DNA of 64,000 nt, taken from contig NC_080671.1 of the NCBI RefSeq assembly GCF_030247195.1, positions 98,877,845 to 98,941,844 on the forward strand, in the 5' to 3' direction. Below the pieces are notes generated by a model that ran no database searches, was not told the origin of the DNA, and saw nothing but the letters and a program-made list of their open reading frames with translations. This DNA is from Topomyia yanbarensis (lineage: Eukaryota > Arthropoda > Insecta > Diptera > Culicidae). The position numbers were made by a program, and so were the translations under genes. This document shows positions 1 through 11,318 of the stretch, one piece after another. Position 1 is the first letter of the stretch; each line of letters opens with the position of its first letter.

Positions 1-527
1 CTTATTACTTTTTATTTAGATACAGTGGAAAGTGCCAGATTGGTGAAGAGTTTTTTGAAAAAAATACGGCGATATCCTTTTGGACAATATACTGAAAAAA
101 TACTTTAGACCCAACAAGTTGGTGATGCAAATTGGTAAAAACAGATATTTTCAATCCGAAAATTTGGTAAAAATTGCAAAAAAAAATAAGATGAATAAAT
201 GAACGTCCGTTATCTGTGGTCTCATTTTTCAACATATTCTCAGAATCTAGGGGTTATTAACTGTTAATCACCATAACCATTAACCCACCTTAATTTCTTT
301 CTGAATTTGTTATTAAGCTCGATTTTTTTCTATATTTGCACCAATCTCTTTGGAAATATACAAACAATACGAAGACTGGCGTTTTCTAACGGGCGGTAGT
401 AAGTATATTTTCAAAACAGTTTTTTATTACGAAATAAATGTAAATATATTCTAACAGTGAAAGAACCATGTTTCTATTAATGTAACATTTATTAATAGCC
501 CCAAACTCTGGGCCTTACAAAGGGTTA
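1..527. repeat. Dispersed repeat family R-A, copy 1
   Basis: This stretch is repeated in the same orientation at about 38325-38805, at roughly 80-85% identity by eye. Shared landmarks are the run around 'agttggtgatgca', an 'aataaatgaacgtc' motif, 'aggggttattaa' and 'attaatagccccaaactct'. No inverted termini or convincing coding frame are visible. Copy 1 runs off the left edge, so its full extent is unknown. It is probably an uncharacterised transposable-element segment or UTR. Confidence 0.7.
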
Positions 528-965
528 AAAGAATCCATAACCTTTTCTGGTGTATATTTATTAAAATACAGTTCATACTCTGACAATATTCGGCCTGCAA
601 GATCTTTGACAAATCAATGACAGAAATTTTTTTCGGATACCTTGAGGGTTTGAAGCGAACGTTTGAAAAGAAGGATATTGGCCTAACAACACATGGCACA
701 AATTAGAAATAGTTTCCTATCTTATGAAAAGAATATTTTTCTTAGTGATTTCTTTTTTCGTACTTATTTCTTGATATTACGTAAGAAATGAAGAACCCTT
801 ACCCTGCCCTTAAGTAATTAGTGTATGGCCCCTCAGGACTACAAATATTTTCTTTGCCAAGTTGGATGCAACATTAATTTTGCAGGGAAGAAGCAGACAA
901 AAGAAAGTTTAGTCTTCTCAAAGCTACACAATTACTTCGCACACATATAATTAGCTTGGACATGA
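528..965. other. Intergenic, no gene seen
   Basis: AT-rich sequence between the dispersed repeat and the first MITE. The only open frames are short and lack any recognisable domain or codon bias. I see nothing functional here. Confidence 0.6.
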
Positions 966-1436
966 ACCCCTTCATGCCCTTGTTGTTTATAACTCTACAA
1001 CTTTTGATATGGACAAGCTTTGCTCACAAGAACAAGTAAGACTAATAACTGTGACTAGTATCCGTTATTTGAACACCAACACTTGTAAGTATTATGCGTA
1101 GAACTGAAGTTATTGCAATTATTGTGATTGGATTCCTCAGAAGCAGTGCTTCCAGGAGCAGTTTAAGTTAACGGTGAAAAATGAAATTTTGATATATTTT
1201 CGTTGTCTTCAAATATAATTGTAAACTGATAAATGATTTCGAATGTTTTCGACTACATTTTTCAAACAATTGGACTATTATAAAAATTCAAGGAAAATGC
1301 TATTGAGTATCGGAAGGTGAATTTGGAGCAGCTTCTAACACTGCAAGGAAAGCATCTATCTTGATTAAAGCAACAGTTTTAGGGAAACAGTTTGGGAATA
1401 ATATATACGCTAGAAAAAGCTTGGGCATGAAAGCGT
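966..1436. mobile_element. MITE, TTCATGCCC family, copy 1
   Basis: The ends are inverted: 'accccttcatgccc' on the left and 'gggcatgaaagcgt' on the right. The interior aligns in segments ('agctttgctcaca' near 1017, 'acaattggactatt' near 1265) with the larger copy at about 53826-55408. Length is about 470 bp. The left TA target duplication is not preserved, so the left boundary is approximate. It has no coding capacity. Confidence 0.6.
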
Positions 1437-1545
1437 TAATAATTATGTCAGATCAGTAGAAGGTTTTATCACACAATTTTGAAATGGATAATAGGATAAT
1501 TGAGAAATAGCAAGATGGATGTGAGTCATGACAGTTGCCCCGAAC

Positions 1546-1550
<5 letters not shown>

Positions 1551-1586
<36 letters not shown>
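1551..1586. repeat. (GA)18 microsatellite
   Basis: An uninterrupted GA dinucleotide run of 18 units. It creates spurious reading frames on both strands (poly-RE on plus, poly-SL on minus), which are not genes. Confidence 0.97.
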
Positions 1587-1591
<5 letters not shown>

Positions 1592-1649
1592 GATGAGAAA
1601 GCGGGGAGCGTGTTAGGAATGGCAAATGATTGTTTTATATACAGGGTGC

Positions 1650-3269
1650 TTGGTTCATGGTTAAGAACCCTTTCGGGGGGTGATAGACTGTCATATGGGG
1701 AAAAAACCGTCATGGGAGAAAAAAATCGTTCTACACATACCATCAAATCTAAACTGTTACAAAGTTATTGAACTTCTTGTGTAAAAAACTTATTTGTCTT
1801 AAAATACCTCTTACTTTAAAAATCTACTTTGTATTTTAAACCTTCTAGTTCCATTCGAAAGGTGAGAAAATTTCCTATTGAATGGTGTTCTCATATCTTT
1901 TAGTTAAGCAGTTTTAATTACCTTTCAGCTATAAAGTAGTTAAAAGTTAGTGTTTTTGAGGAGGTTTTTGCTAATTTTCTCGAAATAATGAAGTATGATT
2001 ATAGCAATATCCATTATCCAAAAGTTGGGTTTTAGGACGATTCATAATTTGTTCTTGGACGTCATATTCCTGTCTCTGCTCACTTCTTTGTAATTTCATT
2101 ACTATACTTTTCCTGTAACCGACTTGCAAGTGCTTAAAAGACTCTAATCTAAAAAATATGCTTTATATCGTTATTTACAAGATTTCATTGGAAAGCTGAG
2201 AAAATGTCCTATCAGTGTATGTACAAATATCTTTTAGTTAAGTGTACTAAATGATTTTTTACTAACGAAATAACTCAAAATTTGTATTTTTTGGAGTTTT
2301 TCGATTATTCTAATTATTTATCAACAAAATTTATCGTTACTATTGTTCATTTTTTGACCCTTAATGTTCTCTATAATTTTTTATTTGACACTTTGTCTAT
2401 ATCTCTTTTCATTTTGCTGCTATTTAATAGTTAACACAGCATGACCTCTCCACAAATGTAGTGGGTTCGAAATTGTTATTTTTGCATATGAAACGATGTG
2501 ATATAAACGATTTTGCATCGAAACCTAGAGAGATAATTGAATGGAGTCAAAGAAAGAGCTATAGAACTTGCTGAGATACCTTGTTTCCATGATAATAATG
2601 GTGATGTTTATTAATTACTATTTTAAGAAAATTAACGAAAATGCTAATAATAGCACTAATTTTAAACTAATTTACTTCTAAAAGAATACTAAATTTACTT
2701 AACTGAAAGGTATTAATACATTTTTCTCTGTAAAATTTTCCTGGCTTTCGAATAAAAAGAAAAAAAGTACAATAAGTGCCATACTTTTCCAATTAGAGCT
2801 GGTATTAGTGAAAATGAGATAAAAATATCCAAGTTGAATAACCCAAAATCATGAAAATAAGAAAAGGTAAGTGTATCATGTCAAAGAACGAATTGTGCAG
2901 CTCTTCAAGACTAACAATCTGAATTATTAAAATGATGAGGTTAACTATTAGGATTTTCAAGAAATGAACGAAAAATCGATTAAATTGCTTAATTTTCAAT
3001 AAATTACTTTGAAAAGGCTACTTAAACTCATTAGCTGAAACATGTGAGGGCATCACTCATTGCGAAATGTTCTCACCTTTCCAGTGGACCTAAAATATTT
3101 GAAATACAAAGTATACTTTTTGAGTTAGAGGTATTTTAAGACAAATAAGTTTTTAACACAAAAAGTCCAATAACTTTGTAATGGTTGAGATTTGATGGTA
3201 TGTGTAGAACGATTTTTTTCTCCAAATGTGACAGTCAAACACCTCTCGAGAGGTTCTTAACCATGAACC
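1650..3269. mobile_element. Fold-back element with ~210-bp inverted ends
   Basis: The left end begins 'ttggttcatggttaagaacc' and its reverse complement closes the right end at 3250-3269. The inverted arms run about 1650-1870 and 3068-3269 and include matching 'gaggtattttaagacaaataag' type blocks. The interior repeats the motif 'atatcttttagttaag' near 1895 and 2230, so the element is built of diverged sub-units. No transposase frame is visible and no clean target-site duplication was found. It is a non-autonomous fold-back or MITE. Confidence 0.65.
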
Positions 3270-3315
3270 AATCAAAGTATTGCATAATACAGGGTTATTA
3301 TGCAATACTTTGATT
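3270..3315. repeat. Perfect 20-bp hairpin
   Basis: Bases 3270-3289 are an exact reverse complement of 3296-3315, separated by the 6-base loop CAGGGT. It abuts the right end of the fold-back element. It could be a remnant terminus or a small independent palindrome. The stem is perfect but short for a metazoan pre-miRNA. Confidence 0.9.
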
Positions 3316-4670
3316 CCTTACATCTTATTATAAATATTGTGACCAGAGCTTAAAAAAGTTGACATCGCTGCATGAACTTGAAAGAAAACGAAATTCAATT
3401 CATGCCCGCTGCGATGAATGAAATTTTTGGTTCGTTTCCATCGTCATTCGTTGTCCCGACGCAGCGCTTTCAGGTACGGACATGTTCGGTTTCAGAAGCA
3501 AACTGAATTTTATTTCTATGCTGGCTCTGAGAGGGATTATCGATCAAAAGTGCACCAGATATAGATTACGCAGTTCACTTATGCTCGAAAATGTAGAAGA
3601 TGCTAACTTCTGCCTTCAAACTATCGACATAATAACAAATGAATGCTTTAGTTGGTGAATGAACTTATATTTCCTCTGCACTCAAGCATTCGATTCTGCA
3701 TGAAATTTCAGTCAGTTGGAAAGTGAATGAATGAGAGAGGCGTTGAATCTGACTGTCGGTTTCGGTAAATGTAAGCAGAAATAGGTAACTGATTTTGAAA
3801 TTTCGTAACACTGATTGTGACTGGTAATTTTTAAGCCATGACCAGTATAACGTAAACCTTTACTTGAATTTTAGGATTCAAAAATACAGTTGCTCTCGGT
3901 GATGCCACGAGTATAATATGAATATGCCGCTATACGCATAAATGCCCCATGTGCTATGGGGTTCCCTGTACACATGGGATGATTATGCGTAGAGCGGCAG
4001 TAGATGAATTACTTGGTGATCTGTGCATTCATATATCACCCAACATCTAGCTCACGACTGAACGCAATGCTTAATCCAGCTGGTAAATACATCAATTCTG
4101 GACAAATTTTCGCTTTGAGGTGCACTTACTCATTGTTTTGTCGTTGAAGTGAACTAAAATCAAAATTTTTGAGTTTTTGAAATAGTTAATTGATTATTAA
4201 GTAAATTCCCAAATTGTTTACGGAATTGAATTCTTTGATTTACGTAGATGTGTTTTCATACTTCGATATTCGAAACCGGTTTAGTTTTACCCCTAAATGA
4301 CCAGCAAAGCAATACTCTGTATGTAGCGGTCTCATTTTTAGTTGTCGGAAAATAGTAAGTTAGGATTGAAAATATAAAATGTTTAATATCTCCGCTATTC
4401 GTGGACGGATTTTGACAACATGTAGCTTATTAGAAAAGTTTCGTTAGCGTAACTTAATTGCTTTGTTCGAGAGTTATTTGCTTAACACATGTTGTGTTTC
4501 GACCCATATCTCAGAAAGTAAACAACATATCAAAAAACAAAATTTTAGTGTCTAATCTTTACGTTAGGCCTTTCATTTGAAGCTAGTCGCGTTAAGATCG
4601 GTTCATCGGTTGCTGAGATAATAACATGCCATTAGTGTACATACACACATACTTACTGATATTGGTCCAA
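3316..4670. other. Intergenic, no gene; one hairpin
   Basis: No supportable coding frame. The only structure seen is the GC-rich inverted repeat at 3925-3999, listed separately. Microsatellite-like 'acacacatac' occurs near 4641, just before the LINE-like repeat. Confidence 0.55.
3925..3999. repeat. Inverted repeat, 17-bp arms
   Basis: Arms 3925-3941 and 3983-3999 match at 16 of 17 positions. A second, shorter inverted pair (CCCATGTG / CACATGGG) lies inside the loop. The whole folds as an imperfect hairpin of about 75 nt. It could be a tiny MITE or a small-RNA hairpin. Nothing in the sequence decides between them. Confidence 0.75.
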
Positions 4671-4671
4671 T

Positions 4672-4745
4672 TTGTCAAGCTGAGTCGATTGGTACATGAG
4701 ACTCGGCCCTCCGGGCCTTGGAAATACTTTGCAAAATTTTAGCGA
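4672..4745 (+). repeat. Dispersed repeat with 'gagctgagtcgattggtac' core
   Basis: The core is followed by a GC-rich 'ctcggccctccgggcc' block. Related copies occur at about 24146-24215 (directly upstream of the R1-type LINE) and 28610-28700. The position next to the LINE suggests a retroelement UTR module. The exact family is not established from this window. Confidence 0.6.
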
Positions 4746-4821
4746 ATCCTATACATTTCTTTTGTAAGATTTTTGTAAAAATCGAATTTCAATCAAGATT
4801 TAATCTTTCGGAAATATTTAA

Positions 4822-5559
4822 GGGGTTACATACCTTTTTATATTTCAAAATATCGAAAAAAAAATTTTACTTTATCTGAAAGTACAACTGCTTGAGAATA
4901 TTTTCCCAAATTTTTATGAAGATCTGCGATATAGATTTAAAGTTACAGCGCTTCCTTCTCCAAGAGCAGTGGTAACATGAAAATTTATACTCAATTTTCG
5001 CGAAATGTCGTTTTGCCAAAAATGATTTTTCCGTGATCACGATTGCCGAAAAGCCACTCAACTAATTCTCTCTAATTTCTTTTTAATTGATCGTAAATAA
5101 TTTTTCTCGTACCACGATTCCTTTTTCATGCAGAAATTTTTGTTTTGTAGATGAAAGTTTTTGGTACAATTTTTAGAGTTTTTAGCGATTTTTCAGAAAA
5201 AAAAAAAGCTCCTGAATGCAGGAAAAAATATTATTTATTCAACTAATCGTTAAGGTACGAGGAATACTCATGCACTAATGGACTTCTTTTAGTTTTGGGA
5301 TTTTAGTTGATCTATTGGTCTTCAATCGTGATCACCGCAAACCTTAAATAAAAAAGGGTTTCGGGGAAAAAAGGGTTTCGGGGAAAAAGCCATAACTCCG
5401 CTAATTATCAATATATTTTTATAAACTTATGCTTGTTAATTTTACTGAAAAATGTACTACCAAAATATTTTAAGATTGATGTAATGAAATCATTGCTTTA
5501 TGCCTTTACGTAAATTCAAACTTTCTTGACATTTTGCGCACAAAGAGGTATGTAACTCC
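4822..5559. mobile_element. TTAA-flanked MITE
   Basis: The element begins GGGGTTACATACCTTTTTAT and ends with the inverted counterpart (GGAGTTACATACCTC read from the other strand). It is flanked on both sides by TTAA (4818-4821 and 5560-5563). That tetranucleotide duplication is the hallmark of piggyBac and Kolobok transposases. The 738 bp carry no coding frame, so it is non-autonomous. A 17-bp unit (gggtttcggggaaaaaa) is tandemly duplicated near 5356-5385. It ends about 135 bp from the stop codon of gene 1, beyond its predicted poly(A) signal. Confidence 0.8.
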
Positions 5560-5601
5560 TTAAACAGTTTTAGTACGAAGCGTGTCGAATAGGAATCTAG
5601 T

Positions 5602-5607
5602 TTTATT
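5602..5607 (-). terminator. Candidate poly(A) signal of gene 1
   Basis: AATAAA on the minus strand, about 90 nt past the stop codon of the cytochrome b5-related gene. It is the first perfect hexamer downstream. Placement is plausible but untested. Confidence 0.45.
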
Positions 5608-5695
5608 AATCATTCGGATGTAATATACAAAATGTTAGAAGTAAAGAATAACAATGTTATCCCACAGCCGTTTGGTACGTATCGTACTGCTAAAA

Positions 5696-7362
5696 CTAAG
5701 CTTTACAACCATCATGAGTGGCTTGATTTTTGTCTCTTTCCTTCGAGCCCACGTAAGTCATCGGGGTGACGCGCGCCAACTGCTGATGCTGCCCGATGAA
5801 CATTTGCCACCAGGAATATTCACGATATTCCAGATGGAACTCGGCGCATGTCTCCAGAAACACCGAGTTCAATTGAGGCAACAATCCGTGGTCCATCGTC
5901 GGAAATAGGTGATGCAAACAATGGTGACCGAAGGTAGTCAATACATTCAACTGCGAATCTCTAATATCGGACCGATCGATGACAGTCGCTATCTGGTAGA
6001 TGCCAAAATCGATGTTCATGCTGTCGAATGATTGTAATTAATACATGAAACAGACCAATTGGGTTAATATACCCGAACTTACGGAATTGAATCGCCCGAA
6101 TGAACGATATCCGGATGATGATGAGCTGCATTAAGGCTAATGAAACCGAAAGCAAAACTTCCAACCAAAACGATGAATATCCACATGGCCAGAACCGATG
6201 ACAAACAGTTTGAGCTTGTTGCATACATGAAAGTAGGCAAGATCAGCGTTATAAGATCATCCCAATAGAAAGCATTGGTGCTGGTGAATAATGTTTCGAC
6301 AAGTCTAGTGATAGAAATAAACATTTTAATACACGAGACACATTAATTAACAAACCTGCAGCTACCGTTTAATGAATTCGTTCAAAAACATTATTGCGAA
6401 AACAAGAGGCTCATAGATCCACGATCCAAACCGCTGAATTCGGTTTTTCTTTGTAGAGGATCGAGGTAGCCAGCACAGAAAAGGTTCAAAAAAAGAAATC
6501 TCCAAGTCCAGGATAGAATTCGGGTAAAAATGATGAGAAAGCACATGCGATATTCTCTGCTCTCTGCAATGAAAAAATCGTTCAGAATAAAGGAAATCTT
6601 TAAAATTACATTTTTCACCTGTAACTGAAAAAGGCCAAGTTGAAGATCCTCATTCTCCAATTGTTTTTTTGATGGAAAAAATTGTGCGCGCAGATCATTG
6701 TACCCGCGAGGACCCACCCACAGAGGGCCGCTACCAAATAGCTACCCAGAGTGACAGCTGCAAAGACCAGGGCGAAAAAAGCGATCAATAACGAATCCTG
6801 GATCAATTCCGAATATCGAGCTGGCCGCGTGTCAAGGTTCTTCGATATTTCTCTAACCCGTCGTTTCAATGTTTTGTAGAATCCATGCTCGTGAAACGTT
6901 AACTGCACATTCCGAGGATCTCGAGCAACACGTACTTTGTACAGTGGTAACAGTATTTCGGCGTGGTTCCTGATGTGTTGACTTTCGAATGCTTCCGTGA
7001 TATCGGTTCCCTATAGGAATTCGATAGATCAGTTTTAGATGAAAACTAAATTGTCAAGCTAAATTTACCTTCGTCAGTTTAATCCAGTCGGCGCCACCTG
7101 GATGGCGATCGATGAATTCTGTCAGATCGTACAATGTGTCGTGAACCCGCCACAAACCTTCCGCCCCATCATCCTGTCGTTTCCCCGCGAGCCAACTGTA
7201 AACAGTTTTAAGGGACCGACTTCGAAACGTAGGGTATTTTGAGGCGATGGTTGTCGTTGTTGTTGTTATTGCTGTTGTAGTATTTGATTTCGATATTTCA
7301 GTACTTGGTGGATCAGTCACAGCAATATTGGTGGTAGTGGTGCAAGAAGTCCAGACAACCAT
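5696..7362 (-). CDS. Cyt-b5-r: Cytochrome b5-related protein, paralogue 1 (5 exons, 476 aa)
   Basis: A fusion of a cytochrome b5 heme domain to a membrane fatty-acid-desaturase-like domain, the architecture of insect Cyt-b5-r, which probably acts in the ER membrane. Its substrate is unknown. Coding exons are 7362-7069, 7010-6619, 6563-6366, 6304-6083 and 6020-5696. The introns are 55-62 bp with GT/AG ends. The HPGG heme-ligand motif is at residues 87-90, followed by QH as the likely second ligand region. Histidine boxes are HNFFH (207-211), HVLSHH (235-240) and HHCLHH (401-406), with an extra HHH at 356-358. Hydrophobic segments flank the first box and precede residue 356. The N-terminus is Ser/Thr-rich (a TTTTTT run). 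The start is the ATG at 7362 in a strong context (ACCGCCATGG). An upstream in-frame extension would need a TTG start. The frame is intact throughout, and the paralogue at 29751-31360 shares all intron positions. Confidence 0.93.
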
Positions 7363-7437
7363 GGCGGTTTTATGCGTCAATCTGACAATAAACGAGAAAA
7401 ATCAAACATCTTCAATACCATTCCTCACTACAGTAAA

Positions 7438-7444
7438 TTTTATA
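7438..7444 (-). promoter_or_regulatory. Possible TATA box of gene 1
   Basis: TATAAAA on the minus strand, 76 bp upstream of the chosen ATG. It would give a short 5' UTR of about 45 nt. No convincing initiator was recognised and a 5' non-coding exon further away cannot be excluded. Confidence 0.3.
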
Positions 7445-9027
7445 CCATCATTTAAGACATCGTTTTTCAATATTCGTAATACTTGAGAATAGGTTTGAAA
7501 CATTTGTATGACATATAGAGCGTTAATGTATCTTGGGTATGCTGCTATAGAACTTTCTTCTATATAATTTCAACACTATTGTGTAAAGGCTTCTATAATG
7601 AACAGACTTATTATAATTGTCGGAATAGTTACATTCAGGGTCAACGGATGAAGTGGGTAGTATGGGTAACACCACCCCTTTTGAAAATATCCAAGTGGGT
7701 AATTACCCACTCGAAATTTTGAACTAACTTTTTATTTGAAAACTGTCACACATGTATCTTTCACACATGAAGGGTGTACGGAATCAAATTGCACCACTTT
7801 CAAATTGCTATATCCTTAAGCTAGGGCCACAGACCCGGGCTCTAGCGCTCCCCACGTTCAGGACAAAAAATCGTAGAAAATGGATTACTTTGCAAGAGGT
7901 GAACACAATATCATTGGCTTTCAAGTGATGCCAGATTCGGCCCTCTGTAAGCGAAGTGAAATGCTTATCGAGAAACAAAATGTGACCAGAAATCATTTTT
8001 CCCAACTTCTTCACATCAGGAATATTGTACTGCTCACGTTCATGTACAGAATAACATTGTTGTAAGTTCGGTAGCCTTAAAAGTAGAGAAAGATTCTTGT
8101 GAAATACAATCGATTTAGGACGTTTAAAAGTTTGATTTCATTACCTTATTTTTACTTGACTTTCTAATACTCTTACTTAAAATTTCATTGCATATAGGAC
8201 GTTCGCACTCATTGGCTATGGCTGTATGGTCCACTTATTTACCATAAGTCCGGTTAGAACCCGTGACACAAAACGGCGAACAGATAGATGAACCTTGTTA
8301 ACAAGAAGATAGTTAGGTAAAGCATACCCAGGGAAGGTCACCCGATGTGAGCTTGAGCTAACATAAGTCTTTATTTTGTTAGCTGTTGTGACTGATGTTC
8401 AATACAATCGTTTGTAGTCGGCACTGGCTGAAGTATGGGGTCCTTAAAACAGCCAACCCCGTGCTTCATCAGATTTGCGCCAACCAAACTCGTCTCGTTG
8501 ACCACGCCGTTGATCTCAACTTCGTTTGTAGGTACTTACACGTGATATGCCTAGTAATGTCATTTGTTTGTTTTAGATTGGTTACCAAGAAGCGTTTATT
8601 TATGGTGAATCGTTCGGTCATAGTCGAATATCGTGCGTTTTCCGGTACTTCCTTTGGCACGGAAGAACATTACAAAGGGCCCGAATAAGGACCATAGATA
8701 TAATATCAAGCCGAGGAATCGATTTTATTTCAACATCCGTTTGAGCATGAAAGGAATCTTAGCTATGATAGGTCATTTTTGAACGGACATAGAGAACAGA
8801 AACATAAATGAAGGAATCGGAAATAGGATTCAAAGCGAGCTGAATACAATAAGAAGCCGGGTACACCTTCAACTGTTTTGTGTGGCTTCACAATAATATT
8901 GATTTTTTTAGAAATGCCCTAATTCACTACACGTGTGTTAAATTTATTTTTTTTCGAGAATTTTCGCTTGGTTGTCCTGATTTGGTGGATCAGTGTATCA
9001 GACACGCTGGTCTCATATGTCATTCGT
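7445..9027. other. Upstream intergenic of gene 1
   Basis: Holds the short conserved reading frame at 8371-8514 described separately, and a 16-bp palindrome (gtgggtaattacccac) near 7695. The rest is AT-rich with no recognisable gene or repeat end until the hAT-like element begins at 9028. Confidence 0.5.
8371..8514 (-). other. Putative terminal exon, paralogue of 28889-29023 (47 aa)
   Basis: Read on the minus strand from 8514, 47 codons are open and end ACA AAA TAA. The first 29 codons align without gaps to the frame at 29023-28889. Twelve residues are identical, including I-GVV/I-E, KxG and CFK, and many differences are silent (ATC/ATT, GAG/GAA, TTG/CTG, AAG/AAA, TGT/TGC, TTT/TTC, CAG/CAA). 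An AG immediately precedes the first codon, and a GT donor 71 bp further upstream (8585-8584) could supply the previous exon. The product is unrecognised. It could be a gene fragment left by tandem duplication, or part of an unknown repeat. Confidence 0.35.
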
Positions 9028-11310
9028 TAGAGATGGTCGGGTTTCAATTTTTTCGAACCCGAATCCGACCCGAACCCGAATCTTAAAATTTGAAAACCCG
9101 AACCCGATCCGAACCCGAAAGTTTAAAATTTAAGAAGCCCGATCCGAATCCAACTTGCTACGGAGAATCAACCAAAGATCTCGAAGATTTTTAATGCTAG
9201 GCACCCGATCTGGACCCTAGGCTCATCAAGTAGAATCACTCGAATCTGAAGTTGCAACATACGCATTGAGTTATATCTGTATATGGCAAAACAAATCACT
9301 GCCGAGTAGAATCCGCATTTATATTTAGCATTATTGAACGTCGAATTTGTAATGTTCTGAGAAACTTATAAATCGTCGATATTTTAACTGGAAATTAAGT
9401 TAAATCGGCGGCTAACTCATGGAGAAACAGAAAGCTTGTTCACAGTTTCCAACAACCTTGTCCGTCGTCCTTAACCAAAATTTCTAATTTTTTTATCAGA
9501 AACCATTCCTGCAAGGCAGTTTCGTATAATTTATTACATGTATTAAATTAAGCTATGGCAATTGGCAATTCGTATTCGACAGTTTACATGACGTCACCCA
9601 CGTTACTGGTTGGTAGGGTCAAACCTGTATCGAAGGGTATCAATCAAGATTTTTTGACGTGTACTTGATGTCCCATCATTAGCGTTAGGACGATCTATGA
9701 TGGGGTATCTAAGTTATTTTATGCTTCAGGTTATACGGTAAGCGCGCCAGTAGAGATGCTTCGACTTCCCCAATGGAGCTCTCGGAACGACTCCAAACTT
9801 TTAAAAATCCGTTAATTGCTTCAACAGAACACACAAAATTTCTGCGATCAATTCCTTAAGTTCGTGGAAATTCATGTATTTTCATGAAGGAATCCGGATC
9901 ATGCAAACAGCTCAGCCCGGGAACAATCTGACAGAAAGTGCTTGTTTCATATATGTACCAATGATTTGATAGTGGTGCTATTATACCATCACCATATGAG
10001 TGTCATGAACAACGGAACCTGGCGGAAGTGAAGCTAGGTTTAGGTCTGATGGAACAAAGACAGTCTCTAGAAAATAGATTTGGCCTAAACTATCCGCTTT
10101 AAAAAAAAATAATGCGCCCTTTTTAAATTTGAGCCTCCATAATGGCACCAAAGTACCACCAAATCCTTAATTTTCTGTTATAGTTTATTTAAATTGCAAG
10201 CAATCTTTATCATAAACCCATTTGATTATTAAACTTCCGTTAAAGCAGGTACAACCTATTTGTTTCATTTGACCAACTTAACAGTGCTCGCTCAAAGTTT
10301 GTTTGGGGTACAAATGTACCACCCAAACCCGTTTGCGTTAGTGTTTTGTCATGTGTACATAATTAAAAAAAAATTTATCTTTTTTTCAAAGCAAAATATC
10401 GATACATAGAAAGCAAGAAACTTGTGTAAAATTGTATAGGTTCCAACTCTGTCGAATAATAGTATCTGTTATTTGATATAACAAACTATACCAAAGTAAC
10501 TAGAAAATGCGCTTGGATTGGTATCGTAATTTTTGCTTTTGCGGATTAAAGAGGCAAAATACATTCATGAATATGATTTGTATATAGTATGCAAAACGCA
10601 TCATTCGATTTGTTATCTTCTGCAGCCCAGGCTCTGGAACATACTTATATACACGTATAATGCACCGGCTCTACCTATTCCTTCGACGCCTTCCTGTTTC
10701 ATCTCCGTTACTACATATTGCTGTATTTTTAACGTTTGTATTGGCGTTTGGTTTTCAAAAAAGCATCGGAACAAATACGCTTTTTGAGCGGTTTTTGAAA
10801 AAAAATTGTTCAAAGGGAAATTTAAAAGTCTTTACAAGATCGTATAAATGGTCAAAATCGATTTGAAACTACCGGAGTTATAGCAATATGAAGAAAAAAG
10901 GGAATTTTGACGTATTTTAAAGACTTACTCTATACAAAATGAAATATTACATAATTAAATAGTCAAAACGCGAATATTTTTAAACAGGTTACTTTACGAT
11001 TGATTTTAGTATAATTCATTACTACAAAAAAGACTGTCATGAAATGGTTGGATGGTTTTGTTCAAAACCCGAACCCGACCCGACCCCGATAATTTGTAAT
11101 TTGAAGAACCCGAACCCGACCCGAGCCCGAAAGTTCAAAATTTCAAAAACCCGGACCCGACCCGAACCCGAGAATTTCAAATTTGAACACCCGGAACCCG
11201 ACCCGAACCCGAGAAGCTTTAATTTACAGAACCCGAACCCGACCCGAAACCCGTCGGGTTCGGGTCGGGTCCGGGTTTCGGGTCCAAAAACCCGAACCCG
11301 ACCATCTCTA
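9028..11310. mobile_element. hAT-like element with minisatellite termini
   Basis: The termini are TAGAGATGGTCGGGTT and its inverse, ending at 11310. The flanks are tcattcgt (9020-9027) and tcactcgt (11311-11318), an 8-bp target duplication with one mismatch, as made by hAT transposases. Just inside each end are tandem arrays of CCCGAACCCGA-type units: a short array at about 9055-9150 and a long one at 11068-11310 that ends with an inverted GGGTTCGGG block. The 2.3-kb body has no transposase frame, so it is non-autonomous. Apparent long frames at 11037-11432 are by-products of the repeat. Confidence 0.82.
11066..11300. repeat. CCCGAACCCGACCCGA minisatellite
   Basis: About five units of some 55 bp. 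Each has a GC-rich CCCGAACCCGACCCGA core followed by a short AT-rich spacer (e.g. 'aatttgaa'). The last part is inverted (GGGTTCGGGTCGGG around 11254-11282). It belongs to the right terminus of the hAT-like element. Confidence 0.88.
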
Positions 11311-11318
11311 TCACTCGT

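Noticed and set aside
1443..1771. Frames with poly-RE or poly-SL
   Set aside because: Produced by the (GA)18 microsatellite; no conserved sequence on either side.
5654..5908. 84-codon plus frame over the last exon of gene 1
   Set aside because: Antisense shadow of the desaturase exon, which has the conserved histidine motif on the minus strand.
7363..7380. Six-codon N-terminal extension of gene 1
   Set aside because: The extension would start at TTG. The ATG at 7362 has a strong context and aligns with the start of the paralogue.
8395..8688. 97-codon plus frame over the conserved block
   Set aside because: The plus frame keeps alignment with its paralogue over fewer codons and shows fewer silent changes than the minus frame, which also ends at a shared stop.
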